From Leisingera sp. M658 (GTDB lineage: Bacteria; Pseudomonadota; Alphaproteobacteria; Rhodobacterales; Rhodobacteraceae), in the NCBI RefSeq assembly GCF_025144145.1, contig NZ_CP083546.1, forward strand, positions 3,302,501 to 3,366,500: 64,000 bases of DNA, in the 5' to 3' direction. Under the pieces are notes generated by a model. The model did not search any database, was not told where the DNA came from, and worked only from the letters and a program-made list of their open reading frames with translations. The position numbers were made by a program, and so were the translations under genes. Each line of letters starts with the position of its first letter. Position 1 is the first letter of the stretch. This document shows, in pieces, positions 1-10,114 of this stretch.

Positions 1-513
1 CGAAGTGTTCTGCAGCACCTTGGGCAGGCGCGCGTCATCGGTGGTGGGGGTGGCCAGGCGGATGAAGTTCAGCCCCGCTTTTTGCGCCGGGATGCACAGC
101 TCGTCATCTTCTTCCGGCGGCAGGTCCACCACGATCAGCCCGTCTATGCCGGCCGCTTTGGCGTCTTCCAGAAAGGTATCCACACCACGGTTATAGATCG
201 GGTTGTAATAGCCCATCAGCACGATCGGCGTGGTGTCGTCGCCTTTGCGGAAATCTGCCGCCAGCTGCAACGTCTTCTCCAGCGTCATACCGCCGTCCAG
301 CGCGCGTTGGCCCGCCAGCTGGATGGTCGGCCCGTCAGCCATTGGATCGGTGAACGGCAGGCCCAGCTCAATAATGTCCACACCGGCGCCCGGCAGCCCT
401 TTGACCACTTCCAGCGAGGTGTCATAATCGGGGTCGCCCGCCATCACATAGGTGACAAAGGCTTTCTTTCCGGCGGCTTTCAGGTCGGCGAATTTGGCAT
501 CAATGCGGGTCAT
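1..513 (-). CDS. trpA: Tryptophan synthase alpha chain, 3' end cut by the window
   Basis: Reading the minus strand from an ATG at 511-513 gives 171 codons open to the window edge. The protein begins [19 protein letters not shown] and continues with the TrpA hallmarks [28 protein letters not shown] and, further on, a [14 protein letters not shown] stretch. These hold the catalytic Glu (in ELG) and Asp (in PFTDP) of the alpha subunit. It cleaves indole-3-glycerol phosphate to indole and glyceraldehyde-3-phosphate and passes indole to TrpB. About 90-100 C-terminal residues lie outside the window. trpB is on the same strand 3 kb upstream, so the two are not in one tight operon here. Confidence 0.95.
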   Translation of the reverse strand, partial: MTRIDAKFADLKAAGKKAFVTYVMAGDPDYDTSLEVVKGLPGAGVDIIELGLPFTDPMADGPTIQLAGQRALDGGMTLEKTLQLAADFRKGDDTTPIVLMGYYNPIYNRGVDTFLEDAKAAGIDGLIVVDLPPEEDDELCIPAQKAGLNFIRLATPTTDDARLPKVLQNTS

Positions 514-606
514 GGGCGGGCCTTTTATTCAGGTTTCCGCCATGGTGTGCCGAATGTTGCGCGGGAAATCAATCCCGGGCCGCGCGCAGGCCCGGGAATG
601 CACCGG

Positions 607-1104
607 TCAGCGGTTCAGCGGAATGTGCCAGCGCAGCGTCAGCGAATTCACGCCCGGGTTCTGGTCCGCGGTCGAGGCGTTGGATTTGTGGCTAAGCGCC
701 AGCGACACCGCCTTGCCATTGTGAAACCGCTTGCCAACCGCCAGCAGGCTGCGGATTTCAAAGGTAGAGCCCAGATCATTACCCAGCGAGCTTTCGTGAT
801 AAGCGCCGGGCATCACGCTGGTCTCAATGAACCAGTTGTTGTTCAGGTCAACCACGCCGCTGATGCCGACGCCGGCGAACACATCGCCGGTTTCCTGCAC
901 TTCCAGCACCGCGCCGAACCGGGTCGACAGCAGCCGCCCCTCGTGGAACGGCGCATGCAGATACTCCGCTGCAAACAGCGCGCTGTCTTCGGAACCCGCA
1001 CGGGAATAATTGGAATAGCCCAGCCCCAGCGTCACTTCCTGGGCGGCGGCAGGCATGGCTGCGGCAGCACAAAACGCGGCTGCCAGCATAGCTGTCTGTT
1101 TCAT
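607..1104 (-). CDS. PagL-like lipid A 3-O-deacylase / acyloxyacyl hydrolase, outer membrane
   Basis: This is a 165-residue protein with a clear signal peptide (residues 1-21, ending AAAQ). The rest looks like a small beta-barrel and ends in an aromatic/charged C-terminus. Near residues 138-156 it has SHKSN followed by NPGVNSL, matching the PagL family active-site region (His and Ser of H-x-S, then the N-x-G-x-N turn). PagL removes the 3-O-linked acyl chain from lipid A in the outer membrane. It is a single gene between trpA and ychF, divergent from ychF. The family call is good; the exact acyl specificity cannot be read from sequence. Confidence 0.8.
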   Translation of the reverse strand: MKQTAMLAAAFCAAAAMPAAAQEVTLGLGYSNYSRAGSEDSALFAAEYLHAPFHEGRLLSTRFGAVLEVQETGDVFAGVGISGVVDLNNNWFIETSVMPGAYHESSLGNDLGSTFEIRSLLAVGKRFHNGKAVSLALSHKSNASTADQNPGVNSLTLRWHIPLNR

Positions 1105-1310
1105 TTCTAGCCCCTCGCAGAATTATTTTCTTTGCACCAAGATATTTTAATTTGCTGCTTTTCCTAGTCACCTCACGAAAAAGCAATATGAGGGTTCACT
1201 GTGCGACCCCGCACAGAGAGAGATTGTGGCACATATGTCAGCCATCCTTGCCTTGCGTGCAGGCTCAATGCTGCCTAGAAGCAGCTCCCAAGTGGTATCA
1301 GGAGGCCGGT

Positions 1311-2408
1311 ATGGGCTTTAAGATGGGAATCGTCGGCCTGCCCAATGTGGGTAAATCGACGCTGTTCAATGCGCTCACCAAAACCGCCTCGGCGCAGGCG
1401 GCCAATTTTCCGTTCTGCACGATTGAGCCCAATGTGGGTGAGGTCGGCGTGCCGGACGCGCGTCTGGACAAGCTGGCGGCGATTGCCGGCTCCAAGCAGA
1501 TCATCCCGACCCGGATGACATTTGTCGACATCGCCGGCCTGGTCAAGGGCGCGTCGCAGGGCGAGGGCCTGGGCAACCAGTTCCTGGCCAACATCCGCGA
1601 AACAGATGCAATTGCCCATGTGCTGCGCTGTTTTGAAGACGGCGACGTGACCCATGTGGAGGGCCGTGTCGACCCGGTTGCTGACGCCGAAGTGATCGAG
1701 ACCGAGCTGATGCTGTCGGACCTTGAAAGCATCGAGAAACGCCGCGCCAATCTGGTGCGCAAGCTGAAGGGCAACGACAAGGAAGCATTGCAGCAAGACC
1801 GGCTGCTGGCCGCGGCCCAGGCGATGCTCGAAGACGGCAAACCCGCCCGTCTGGTCGAGGTTGACGCCGACGACGCCAAGGCCTGGAAGATGCTGCAGCT
1901 GCTGACCACAAAGCCGGTGCTCTATGTATGCAACGTTGGCGAATCGGAATCGGTTGAGGGCAACACGCATTCCGCCAAAGTGGCCGAAATGGCCGCGGCG
2001 CAGGGCAATTCCCATGTGATCATCTCGGCTCAGATCGAAGAAGAGATCAGCCAGCTGGACGCCGACGAAGCCCAGATGTTCCTCGAGGAGATGGGCCTGG
2101 CCGAGGCCGGTCTCGACCGTTTGATCCGCGCAGGTTACGAGCTGCTGCACCTGGAAACCTATTTCACCGTCGGCCCGAAAGAGGCCCGCGCCTGGACCAT
2201 CCGCAGCGGCACCGCAGCGCCGCAAGCGGCCGGCGTGATCCACGGTGATTTCGAGAAGGGTTTCATCCGCGCCGAGACCATCGCCTATGACGAATTCATC
2301 GCCTGCAATGGCGAGCAAGGCGCCAAGGAAGCCGGCAAGATGCGGGCGGAAGGCAAAAGCTACGTCGTCAAAGACGGCGATGTGCTGCACTTCCTGTTCA
2401 GCAAGTAA
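1311..2408 (+). CDS. ychF: Redox-regulated ATPase/GTPase YchF (Obg family)
   Basis: The protein has 365 residues, normal for YchF. The start at 1311 (MGFKMGIVGLPNVGKST) follows a GGAGG at 1301-1305; the frame is open further upstream but has no ribosome site. The P-loop GLPNVGKST is near residues 8-16, the DIAGLVKGAS G3 motif near 70, and NVGE replaces the canonical NKxD, which is why YchF prefers ATP. The C-terminal TGS domain ends EGKSYVVKDGDVLHFLFSK. YchF binds ribosomes and has been linked to translation and oxidative-stress control. It stands alone, followed by its own terminator. Confidence 0.96.
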   Translation: MGFKMGIVGLPNVGKSTLFNALTKTASAQAANFPFCTIEPNVGEVGVPDARLDKLAAIAGSKQIIPTRMTFVDIAGLVKGASQGEGLGNQFLANIRETDAIAHVLRCFEDGDVTHVEGRVDPVADAEVIETELMLSDLESIEKRRANLVRKLKGNDKEALQQDRLLAAAQAMLEDGKPARLVEVDADDAKAWKMLQLLTTKPVLYVCNVGESESVEGNTHSAKVAEMAAAQGNSHVIISAQIEEEISQLDADEAQMFLEEMGLAEAGLDRLIRAGYELLHLETYFTVGPKEARAWTIRSGTAAPQAAGVIHGDFEKGFIRAETIAYDEFIACNGEQGAKEAGKMRAEGKSYVVKDGDVLHFLFSK

Positions 2409-2433
2409 CCCGGGGACTGCAGCCTTGATTTTC

Positions 2434-2467
2434 AACCGCCCGCCAGCCCGTCTGGCGGGCGGTTTGC
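2434..2467 (+). terminator. Rho-independent terminator after ychF
   Basis: A 12-14 bp GC-rich stem (AACCGCCCGCCAG / CTGGCGGGCGGTT) with a 4-6 nt loop lies 26 nt after the ychF stop and is followed by a short T-rich stretch. Confidence 0.8.
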
Positions 2468-2582
2468 GTTTTACGGCCAGTTGGGGCAATCCTGTGCAAA
2501 CCAGGCATTTCAAGCCGGAACCTACGGGACCGGCGGCGCAAACGCGCTATCCTTAACCCTGAACGCGCCAAGGACGGGCCTC

Positions 2583-2960
2583 ATGGAAAAAGACGACAGC
2601 ATCAATGTTCTGGGCGGCCCGCTGGCGCCTTGCTCCACTGCGCCGGTGACCGGATTTTTCCGCGATGGGCATTGCAACACCTGCGCCGAGGATCAGGGCA
2701 GCCATACAGTTTGCGTGGTGATGACTGCGGAATTCCTGGCGTTCAGCAAATACGTCGGCAATGACCTGTCGACCCCGCGGGCCGAGTTCGGCTTTGCCGG
2801 CCTGCAGTCTGGCGACCGCTGGTGCCTGTGCGCGGCCCGATTCCTGCAGGCAGCGGATGAGGGCTGCGCCCCCAAGGTGCATCTTGAGGCCACCCATCAG
2901 CAGGCACTGGAGATTGTGCCGCTCAGCATTCTGCAAAGCTATGCCGCCGATCCGGCCTGA
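2583..2960 (+). CDS. DUF2237 family protein
   Basis: The 125-residue protein starts MEKDDSINVLGGPLAPCS; this ATG is chosen because the longer open frame upstream overlaps the ychF terminator region. It shows DUF2237 features: the GxPLxPCS N-terminus, TGFFRDGHCNTCAEDQGSHTVCVVMTAEFL (cysteines plus the D-x-G-x-H-x-VC block), and SGDRWCLCAARF. The family is widespread in proteobacteria and has no established function. The conserved cysteines suggest a metal or redox site, but this is only a guess. Confidence 0.8.
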   Translation: MEKDDSINVLGGPLAPCSTAPVTGFFRDGHCNTCAEDQGSHTVCVVMTAEFLAFSKYVGNDLSTPRAEFGFAGLQSGDRWCLCAARFLQAADEGCAPKVHLEATHQQALEIVPLSILQSYAADPA

Positions 2961-3112
2961 ACCGGTCCGGATTGCTGGATTGACCTGCCCGATTGCCCTC
3001 CCCGATTGACCGGCAGCGGGAAAAACCGTTATTGCATCGTCAAGCCAGCCCGCCGGACCCTCGCCTGCGCCAGCCTCCCTGCATTTCATCACACCGACAA
3101 GGAGGCTCCTGC

Positions 3113-3433
3113 ATGAGCTACATCGCCATGAACCGTTTCAAGATCCGCCCGGGCCGCGAAGCCGATTTTGAGACCATCTGGAAACAGCGGGAAAGCCGCC
3201 TGAAGGAGCTGAAGGGGTTCCGCGAATTCCGCCTGCTTAAAGGCCCGGAAGGCGCAGACCACCATCTCTATTCCAGCCATGTGATCTGGGACAGCCGCGA
3301 AGATTTTGAGGCCTGGACCAAATCCGAACAGTTCCGTGCTGCGCACCGCGATGCGGGCAAGCGCGAAGGCGAAAGCCCGATCCTGGGCCATCCGCAGTTC
3401 GAAGGGTTCGAGACCGTCCTGCACGAGGCCTGA
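3113..3433 (+). CDS. Antibiotic biosynthesis monooxygenase (ABM) / IsdG-HmoB-like small protein
   Basis: This 106-residue alpha+beta barrel protein begins MSYIAMNRFKIRPGREADFE, with a good ribosome site (AAGGAGG at 3100-3106). The N-terminal M-x-R-F-x-I-x-P-G-x-E pattern, the W-x-R-E-S-R-L segment and the HVIWDSREDFEAWTKSEQFRAAH block are typical of ABM-domain proteins related to heme-degrading IsdG/HmoB. Such proteins act as dimers on small aromatic or heme substrates. The substrate here is unknown. It is convergent with trpB and shares a bidirectional terminator with it. Confidence 0.8.
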   Translation: MSYIAMNRFKIRPGREADFETIWKQRESRLKELKGFREFRLLKGPEGADHHLYSSHVIWDSREDFEAWTKSEQFRAAHRDAGKREGESPILGHPQFEGFETVLHEA

Positions 3434-3442
3434 CCCGAACAG

Positions 3443-3470
3443 AAAAAGGCGCCCTGCGGGGCGCCTTTTG
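3443..3470. terminator. Bidirectional terminator between the ABM gene and trpB
   Basis: AAAAGGCGCCCTGCGGGGCGCCTTTT forms a stem of about 10 bp with A-run and T-run flanks on both sides. It is placed exactly between two convergent stop codons, so it can serve both strands. Confidence 0.85.
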
Positions 3471-3489
3471 TGTTACCGGGTTGTTGCCG

Positions 3490-4749
<1,260 letters not shown>

Positions 4750-4908
4750 GGTTCTTCCCTCTCTCGCAGCGCCCGCAATGACTATAGCGCCCCGCTGCCT
4801 TGGTAAAGAGGGGTTCAAGCAAGCAGGCACATCCGGCGAAGGCCGATGCCCTGCCGGAATGTCTGATAGCCGCCGCTTGCTGCTGGTCCTGAAAATTAAG
4901 AGGATAAG

Positions 4909-5206
4909 TTTGGCGGCGCTGCCAACAAGCGGAGGCGGGCGGGCGTATTCGCCCGCGTGCTATACGTTGTCTCTGCACGCCCCCAATGATTGAGGCCCTG
5001 TTCCTAAGTGCCGGAAGTGTCAGGTCCAGGGTGACCGCGATCAGGGGAAAGCATGGCAGAACGGGTTTAAGACGGCGTGAGGGCAGCGTGCGCCGGCTGC
5101 GCAACACCCGGAAGGCATACCAGCTAGGCGCGGTCGCGTAGTGAGTATTTTTGGAAAGATGAAGACACGGGACGATGCATCTTCATCTTTCTCCAAATAC
5201 TCAAAT
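4909..5206. repeat. Dispersed 298-bp intergenic element, copy A
   Basis: This segment between trpB and trpF aligns along its length with 52691-52989. The shared blocks are TTGGCGGCGC..GCCAA, CGGGCGTAT.CGCCCGC.TGCTA.ACG followed by TTGTCTCTGCA, GCCCTGTTCC, a GCGCAACACCC-like run, and GTGAGTATTT..GAAAGATGAAG near the right end. The right end is itself an inverted repeat (GAGTATTT...GAAAGATGAAGA against TCTTCATCTTTCTCCAAATACTC, 5143-5204). No protein is credible inside. It may be a small RNA gene, a non-autonomous mobile element or a processed leader; the function is unknown. Confidence 0.7.
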
Positions 5207-5250
5207 CCCGCCGGCTGCCGCATTTGCACCGGCTGCTGCGGCGCGGGGCT

Positions 5251-5904
5251 TCAGCCACGGGAAGCGTGCGCCGCCCTGGTGAAATCTTCGATCAGCGCGG
5301 CGTCTTTCTGCCCCGGCGCGTTTTCAACGCCGGAGGAGACATCGACCTGACGCGCACCGGTCATGCGGATCGCCTCGGCGACGTTGCCCGGGGTCAGGCC
5401 GCCGGCCAGCATCCAGGGTTTCTGCCAGTATTTGCGGCCCGCCAGCAGCCGCCAGTCAAAGGCCAGGCCATTCCCGCCCGGCAGCGCGGCCTCCTTGGGA
5501 GGCTTGGCGTCGATCAAGAGCTGATCAGCCACCTGTTCATAAAGCGCAATCTGCGGCAGGTCGGCGGCATCGGCGATGCCAACGGCCTTCATCACCGGCA
5601 GGCCGTAGCGGGCGCGCACCTCGGCCACCCGCTGCGGGCTTTCCTTGCCATGGAGCTGCAGCATATCAAGCGGCACCGCGGCTGTGATCGCATCAAGCTC
5701 TGCATCTGCGGCGTTTACTGTCAGCGCTACTTTGCACAGGCCGGCGGGGGTTTCGACGGCCAAAGCTGCGGCCAGTTCGATGCTGACGTTGCGCGGGGAC
5801 TTCGGGAAAAATACAAAACCGGCATAAGCCGCCCCTGCCCCGGCAACGGCCGCAACATCCTGCGGCGCGCTAAGCCCGCAGATCTTGACCCGGATCTCTG
5901 TCAT
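5251..5904 (-). CDS. trpF: Phosphoribosylanthranilate isomerase
   Basis: The 217-residue protein starts [20 protein letters not shown]. The KICG motif holds the catalytic Cys, and the partner Asp lies in the [16 protein letters not shown] block near the C-terminus, the phosphate-binding signature of TrpF. It isomerises N-(5-phosphoribosyl)anthranilate in tryptophan synthesis. Only 7 bp separate it from the upstream lapA-like gene, so ihfB-lapA-trpF probably form one transcript with trpB possibly following. Confidence 0.95.
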   Translation of the reverse strand: MTEIRVKICGLSAPQDVAAVAGAGAAYAGFVFFPKSPRNVSIELAAALAVETPAGLCKVALTVNAADAELDAITAAVPLDMLQLHGKESPQRVAEVRARYGLPVMKAVGIADAADLPQIALYEQVADQLLIDAKPPKEAALPGGNGLAFDWRLLAGRKYWQKPWMLAGGLTPGNVAEAIRMTGARQVDVSSGVENAPGQKDAALIEDFTRAAHASRG

Positions 5905-5911
5905 GGCGGTG

Positions 5912-6262
5912 TCAGCCCGCGTCTTCCAAAAGCGCCAGAACTTCGTCTTTGCCTTCGTTCTTCTGCTTTTTCAGCTTGCTCACTTCGCGGTTCAGCCTGC
6001 GCGCCTCGCGCGTCTTCTGCGCGGCTTCGCTGCGGTGCTTGTGCTCGCGCAGCCATTCCCACAGGAAGCCGATCACCAGCCCGGCGCCAACCCCGCCCAG
6101 CACCACCGCAAACAGCGGCAGCGCAATGGTGAAATTGAAACCAAAAAGCTCGCCCAACGCCGAGGGCATCAGCTTCAGTTCGACAAAAGATCGGTTTGCA
6201 AGGGCAACCGAAACCAGCACAATGGCCAGAGACCCCAGAACCGCGTAGCGAATGTAACGCAT
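5912..6262 (-). CDS. lapA: LapA/DUF1049-domain membrane protein
   Basis: The 116-residue protein has two membrane segments (about residues 4-22 and 43-67), then a charged coiled-coil tail rich in R/K/E ([20 protein letters not shown]). This is the layout of LapA (YciS), which in E. coli works with LapB and FtsH to control LpxC and lipopolysaccharide level. Its ATG overlaps the ihfB stop region by one base, so translation is probably coupled. The tail is longer than in some homologues. The symbol follows the family; function in this organism is inferred. Confidence 0.75.
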   Translation of the reverse strand: MRYIRYAVLGSLAIVLVSVALANRSFVELKLMPSALGELFGFNFTIALPLFAVVLGGVGAGLVIGFLWEWLREHKHRSEAAQKTREARRLNREVSKLKKQKNEGKDEVLALLEDAG

Positions 6263-6546
6263 CAGGCTTTCCCGTTCAGGCGGTCCCTCAAGAGCTTGCC
6301 AGTCTTGAAGAACGGCACATGTTTTTCATCGACATGGACCGTTTCACCGGTGCGGGGATTGCGGCCGGTCCGCGAGTCCCGCTTTTTGACCGAAAAGGCG
6401 CCAAAGCCGCGCAGCTCAACCCGGTCGCCGCGGGACATCGCATCGGTCACTTCCTCGAACACCGTGTTCACGATCCTCTCCACATCCCGCTGATACAGGT
6501 GCGGGTTTTCGTCTGCAATCATCTGAATCAACTCAGAGCGGATCAT
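6262..6546 (-). CDS. ihfB: Integration host factor subunit beta
   Basis: This 94-residue DNA-bending protein starts [19 protein letters not shown]. It carries the HU/IHF signature [29 protein letters not shown], with the intercalating Pro in the RNPRTGE arm. It pairs with IHF-alpha. In many alphaproteobacteria ihfB lies immediately downstream of rpsA; here rpsA is 11 kb away on the same strand with accessory genes between. The ribosome site is GGAGGAAAAAG just before the ATG. Confidence 0.96.
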   Translation of the reverse strand: MIRSELIQMIADENPHLYQRDVERIVNTVFEEVTDAMSRGDRVELRGFGAFSVKKRDSRTGRNPRTGETVHVDEKHVPFFKTGKLLRDRLNGKA

Positions 6547-7167
6547 GTTCTTTTTCCTCCCAGGCTGCCGGTATGTTCTGGCTATTATTTTGAGAGTATA
6601 GGAAAAATTCTTGCGTGGGGGAACAAAATGCCGCGGGTCCGGCAGCTAAATCGGTGGGAGTTCACCGGGTTTTCCGCCTCCAGCCTGCAATTTCGGGGCG
6701 GCAAGCTGCCGCCGCAGTGCGGCATTCCCCGTTACCAGGCGCGCTGCGGCGATTTGATTCGGAGCGGCAGACAGCACCCGGATCACACAGGCCTCCGGGG
6801 CCACCCCTGCGGTGTGCCGGCCACAGCGGTGTGATATTTCCCTGCCATAGAATCTACTGAGACCGGTTGATTCCGCCGCCAAGGAAGGCCGAAGCCGAAA
6901 CCATTCACTTAACCGGCAGCGCGGGATGCGGCATACAGCCGCCGCATACGCCGCAAATGAAACTTTATTTCCACAAGGTAAAATTATTTGTTGTAAAGCG
7001 CCCTGGATCCGCCATCCTTTCCGTGAACCAGGCGTGTCAGAGGACCTGACCGGCCCGGTGCGTTTCGAACCGGCATGCTCGGCCCATTGGCGGCAGCATA
7101 GGCCGGCCTGTCAAAGCTGGTGGCAAACAACCGGCAGGACGACAAACCAACTTGGAGAAAACTGGAA
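6547..7167. other. Long intergenic region upstream of ihfB and the Amt-like gene
   Basis: These 620 bp separate two divergent genes. The part next to ihfB is AT-rich (TTATTTTGAGAGTATAGG) and probably holds its promoter. The rest is GC-rich with short inverted repeats (GGCAAGCTGCCGCC). Short open frames occur on both strands, but none has a ribosome site or a recognisable protein. I see no RNA gene. Confidence 0.5.
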
Positions 7168-8541
7168 ATGCCATTGGACGTGAGCACGATACACGCTCAG
7201 CAAGTTACGCTGAATTCACTGGTACAGAATATTCTGTACGCTTCCGGGATCGTCGGGGCCATTCTGGTCGTCGTCGGCCTGCTGCTGATTGATGCAGGCA
7301 CTGCACGGCGCAGGAATCTGTTCAACTCGACGATTGAAAAAACGCTGGGGTTCTTCCTCGGGTTTGCGACCTACTACGTCATCGGTTTTGGCCTGTGGGC
7401 CGGGCAGTATTACATCATGGAAGGCGCGACCATGATGGATTCCATCAAGGATTGGTGGCTGGGCGGCGCCCTGACCAATGCGATGGCGCATCATACGGAT
7501 CCGGGAACCTTTCCGGGGCTGAACACCTTCCAGATCTTCATCTTTTTCCTGGCGGTGTTTGCCGGCATCATCAACATCCTGCTGCATTTCGCAGTATCTG
7601 AACGGATGAAGGCCTCCGCCTATTTCATCACCTGCATTGTCGCCGCGGTGGTGTCCTCGGGCCTGAGCTGGGCAACCTGGGGGTCGGTCGGGCCGCTGAC
7701 CAATGCGGGCTTCCACGATTTCTTCGGCGTCGGGTTCGTCTATCTGTTCCCGGCCGGCATGGCGCTGGTATTCACGCCCAAGCTGGGCGCACGCCCCGGC
7801 ATGATGGCGCCGCATCCGCGGATCTCGGCCTATCTGGCGCCGAGCATCGGGTTGTGCGCTCCGGGCCTTTTGCTGATCTTTGCCGGCTTGCCGATGGTGA
7901 TCCTGTCCTGCCTGTTTTTCTTTGATCCCGAAGCGCTGGCCGTCAGCATCACCATGGCCGACACCAGCGTCGGCATCGCAATCAACAATTACGCGCTGGT
8001 CTGGGCCGGCGGTGCGGTGACTGGCCTGCTGATCGCCTATGCCACCGGTAAATACGCCTATACGCTGCTGGGCCCGCTGGCGGGCTATGTCGCGGGCGCG
8101 TCCGGCTTTGATGTCTATCTGCCCTGGCAGGCGTTCATTGTCGGGCTGGTGGCGCCGTTCATTGCCTATGCGGTCTATGAGTTCACGCTGAAGCGCGGCA
8201 TCGACGAACACAAGCTGTTCCCGCTGTTCCTGGGCTGCGGTACCTTCGGAATGATCATGCTGGGCCTGTTCAAGGCTGGCACCCCGCGCGGCGGCTACTT
8301 CGGGGTTGAGGAAGGCGCCTATGCGTTCCAGCACGGGGAAATCTCGCTGGTGATGCAGCTGGCGGGTACTGCTGTCTGCATCGGCACCGGTGTTGTCACT
8401 GCGCTGATTTTGGCCTTCATCCTGGAGCGGACCGTGGGGCTGCGTGTGTCCGAGGACGACCAGATCGACGGGCTGGACGGCAAGGTCTGGGACCTGGAGC
8501 CGGATGTCATCACCCACGCGGACAGCGTGCAGCGCGCCTGA
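7168..8541 (+). CDS. Amt-family (ammonium transporter-like) membrane protein lacking the twin histidines
   Basis: This 457-residue protein has about 11 predicted membrane helices. The start at 7168 is chosen for the GGAG 10 nt upstream. The Amt/Rh fold is suggested by the helix pattern, by ...GFHDFFGVGFVYLFPAGMAL, which matches the LDFAGGTVVH helix of AmtB, and by the C-terminus ERTVGLRVSEDDQIDGLD, a close match to the AmtB GLRVPEEQEREGLD tail. The pore histidines appear replaced: H168 by Tyr (GFVYLF) and H318 by Phe (LFPLFLGCGTFG) in my manual alignment. No glnK is adjacent. Transport of ammonium is therefore uncertain. Confidence 0.75.
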   Translation: MPLDVSTIHAQQVTLNSLVQNILYASGIVGAILVVVGLLLIDAGTARRRNLFNSTIEKTLGFFLGFATYYVIGFGLWAGQYYIMEGATMMDSIKDWWLGGALTNAMAHHTDPGTFPGLNTFQIFIFFLAVFAGIINILLHFAVSERMKASAYFITCIVAAVVSSGLSWATWGSVGPLTNAGFHDFFGVGFVYLFPAGMALVFTPKLGARPGMMAPHPRISAYLAPSIGLCAPGLLLIFAGLPMVILSCLFFFDPEALAVSITMADTSVGIAINNYALVWAGGAVTGLLIAYATGKYAYTLLGPLAGYVAGASGFDVYLPWQAFIVGLVAPFIAYAVYEFTLKRGIDEHKLFPLFLGCGTFGMIMLGLFKAGTPRGGYFGVEEGAYAFQHGEISLVMQLAGTAVCIGTGVVTALILAFILERTVGLRVSEDDQIDGLDGKVWDLEPDVITHADSVQRA

Positions 8542-8654
8542 TCGCACCGGGATCGGGAGAGAGGCCCTGGCGGAAGCCGGGGCCTCTTTCGTTCGCGCCC
8601 CTGATACGGCGGGAATCGGCTATAGTCACTCTCATCAATAGAGAGGAGACCGCC

Positions 8655-8852
8655 ATGCTGTACCCGCTTGCCTCGCTTGAGGCCGACAAACTGGACGCGA
8701 TCAAGAGCCTGGAAAAGGACATCGGCAGCCCTGTGGTGGCGCTGGCGGGTGTCGAGGCAAACACCGCCGCCCTGCCCGAAGACCAGCTGAAGAAACTGCA
8801 GGAGCTGGAAGCGGAACTGGGCGTTGTGCTGGTGGCCGTCCGGCCGAACTAG
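8655..8852 (+). CDS. Small conserved-looking hypothetical protein
   Basis: The 65-residue soluble protein starts MLYPLASLEADKLDAIKSLE. A strong ribosome site (GAGAGGAGA at 8641-8649) precedes it. The predicted structure is two amphipathic helices around a short strand (SPVVALAG ... VVLVAVRP). No family is recognised. The codon pattern (G/C at third positions) matches neighbouring real genes, which supports expression. It stands alone 113 bp after the Amt-like gene. Confidence 0.65.
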   Translation: MLYPLASLEADKLDAIKSLEKDIGSPVVALAGVEANTAALPEDQLKKLQELEAELGVVLVAVRPN

Positions 8853-9269
8853 CGGGCGCAGCGGACAGGCGCGGCACTGGCCCGGACGCGGCTGAAACGC
8901 TGGCCGCTGCTGTGGCTGTTAAGGTCCGCTATGCGGCACATTTTCGGACGTTTGCCCGTGCGGCTATTGCTTGCGCAGAAAATGCTCGCGGGCGCGGCAT
9001 GGCTCCCGGCGCTACGCAGCGTGTGTCGCCAGAGCGGATGAAGTGGATGGCTCCTGCTCCACCGGCGTCGGAACCCCAACCAGCATTGGAATGCGCCTGG
9101 CATGTCCGCTGGCTACAGCCGCATCCTCCGTCGTCAACGCATTTTCCCCATAGACAGCCCCAAGAGCCCAGCGGCTTCCACCTTGGGGGGTTTTTCAACG
9201 CGGGCCAGTGTCGCGCCAAGCCGCACCCTCATGCCGCGGGCCGCGTCAGAAAACTTCATCAGAGCCGGT
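8853..9269. other. Low-information region, possibly decayed coding DNA
   Basis: The 417 bp hold no intact gene. On the minus strand two short stretches look protein-like in different frames (KPPKVEAAGLLGLSMGK near 9140-9190 and LTTEDAAVASGHARRIP near 9090-9140), as if a gene had been frameshifted. I could not identify a family. The region borders the IS66 remnant. Confidence 0.35.
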
Positions 9270-9813
9270 CTTGACCGGGGCAATGGCGGTGCCCCCCCCC
9301 AGGCCCATGGTGATGTTCCGCTACGCACCTGGCTGGGGCGCCGGGCATGCTCTCCGCTTCTTCAAGGTCCATCGCAAGCAAATCGTGCAATGCAACGGCT
9401 ATGAAACCTATGAGAAGCTCACCAAGGCCGAGCGGACCGTGAGCCCATGGGTGCTCGTCCATTGCTGGACGCATAGGCGCCGACGCTTCGTGAAGCGGCT
9501 CGAAAAGGACAGCTTGCCGATCGCTGAAGAAACTCTGCGCCAGATCGCCGAGCTCAATACCGTCGAGAAATCCGTGCGCGGCCTGCCCGCCGAAGCCCGG
9601 CTTGCTGCCCGGCACGAACTCTCTACGCCGGTCATCGCGGCCTTCTGGCCCTAGCTCGAGGCGCGGCTGTCACGCATTCCGCGTTCGTCCGAACTTGCCA
9701 AGGACAGCTGCCTTTCCGGCACGCTGCGCGCGTTGCTCGACGGCCATCCCAGAAGCCGCATCGACGACCTCATGCCCAGAAACTTCCCGCCCGTGTCAAG
9801 CTGCGCCGCGTAA
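9270..9813 (+). pseudogene. Broken IS66-family transposase (TnpC) fragment
   Basis: The plus-strand frame reads FKVHRKQIVQCNGYETYEKL, then WVLVHCWTHRRRRFVK, PIAEETLRQIAEL and RGLPAEARLAARHELS. These match the IS66 TnpC block around D-A-Y-x-G-Y, HCWAHARRKF and GLSPEERLAARQ. A TAG at 9652-9654 interrupts it. In the same frame the sequence resumes with EARLSRIPRSSELAK and jumps to LLDGHPRSRIDDLMP, the extreme C-terminus, so the DDE-domain end with its catalytic Glu is deleted. No tnpA/tnpB or terminal inverted repeats are seen. It lies next to the exbD remnant. Confidence 0.8.
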
Positions 9814-9928
9814 GGGAGCGCCAGTGCGCTTGTTTCAGGTCATGAAACGGGGCGAGAATTCGAATGCATAATTCCCAGGGGCATCTGAGGTTCGATTCGG
9901 GAGAGTACAGCCGCACCCCACCGTCGCT

Positions 9929-10114
9929 TCAACCGGGCTTCACGTGCAGAATTCCCGGTGTTGCGCTGTCTCCGTTCTCCGGCCTGGGCGGCGCAATCGA
10001 AAGAGGTGCCCGCGGAGCGATCTGCAAGGTCAGCAAGAAGAAGATCAGCAGCAGGAACACCACGTTAATCATCGGCGCGAGGCTAAGGCACTTTTTTCGA
10101 GCGCGGCGGTCCAA
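9929..10114 (-). pseudogene. exbD: ExbD N-terminal remnant
   Basis: The minus strand encodes RRARKKCLSLAPMINVVFLL followed by LIFFLLTLQIAPRAPLSIAPP, matching the ExbD N-terminus: a basic lead, PMINVVFLLLIFF (one membrane helix with the family's D replaced by N) and a Pro-rich periplasmic start. It ends after about 60 residues, whereas ExbD is about 130-140 residues, so the periplasmic domain is gone. There is no proper start codon; the frame runs out of the exbB remnant. This suggests an exbB-exbD deletion fusion. Confidence 0.7.
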
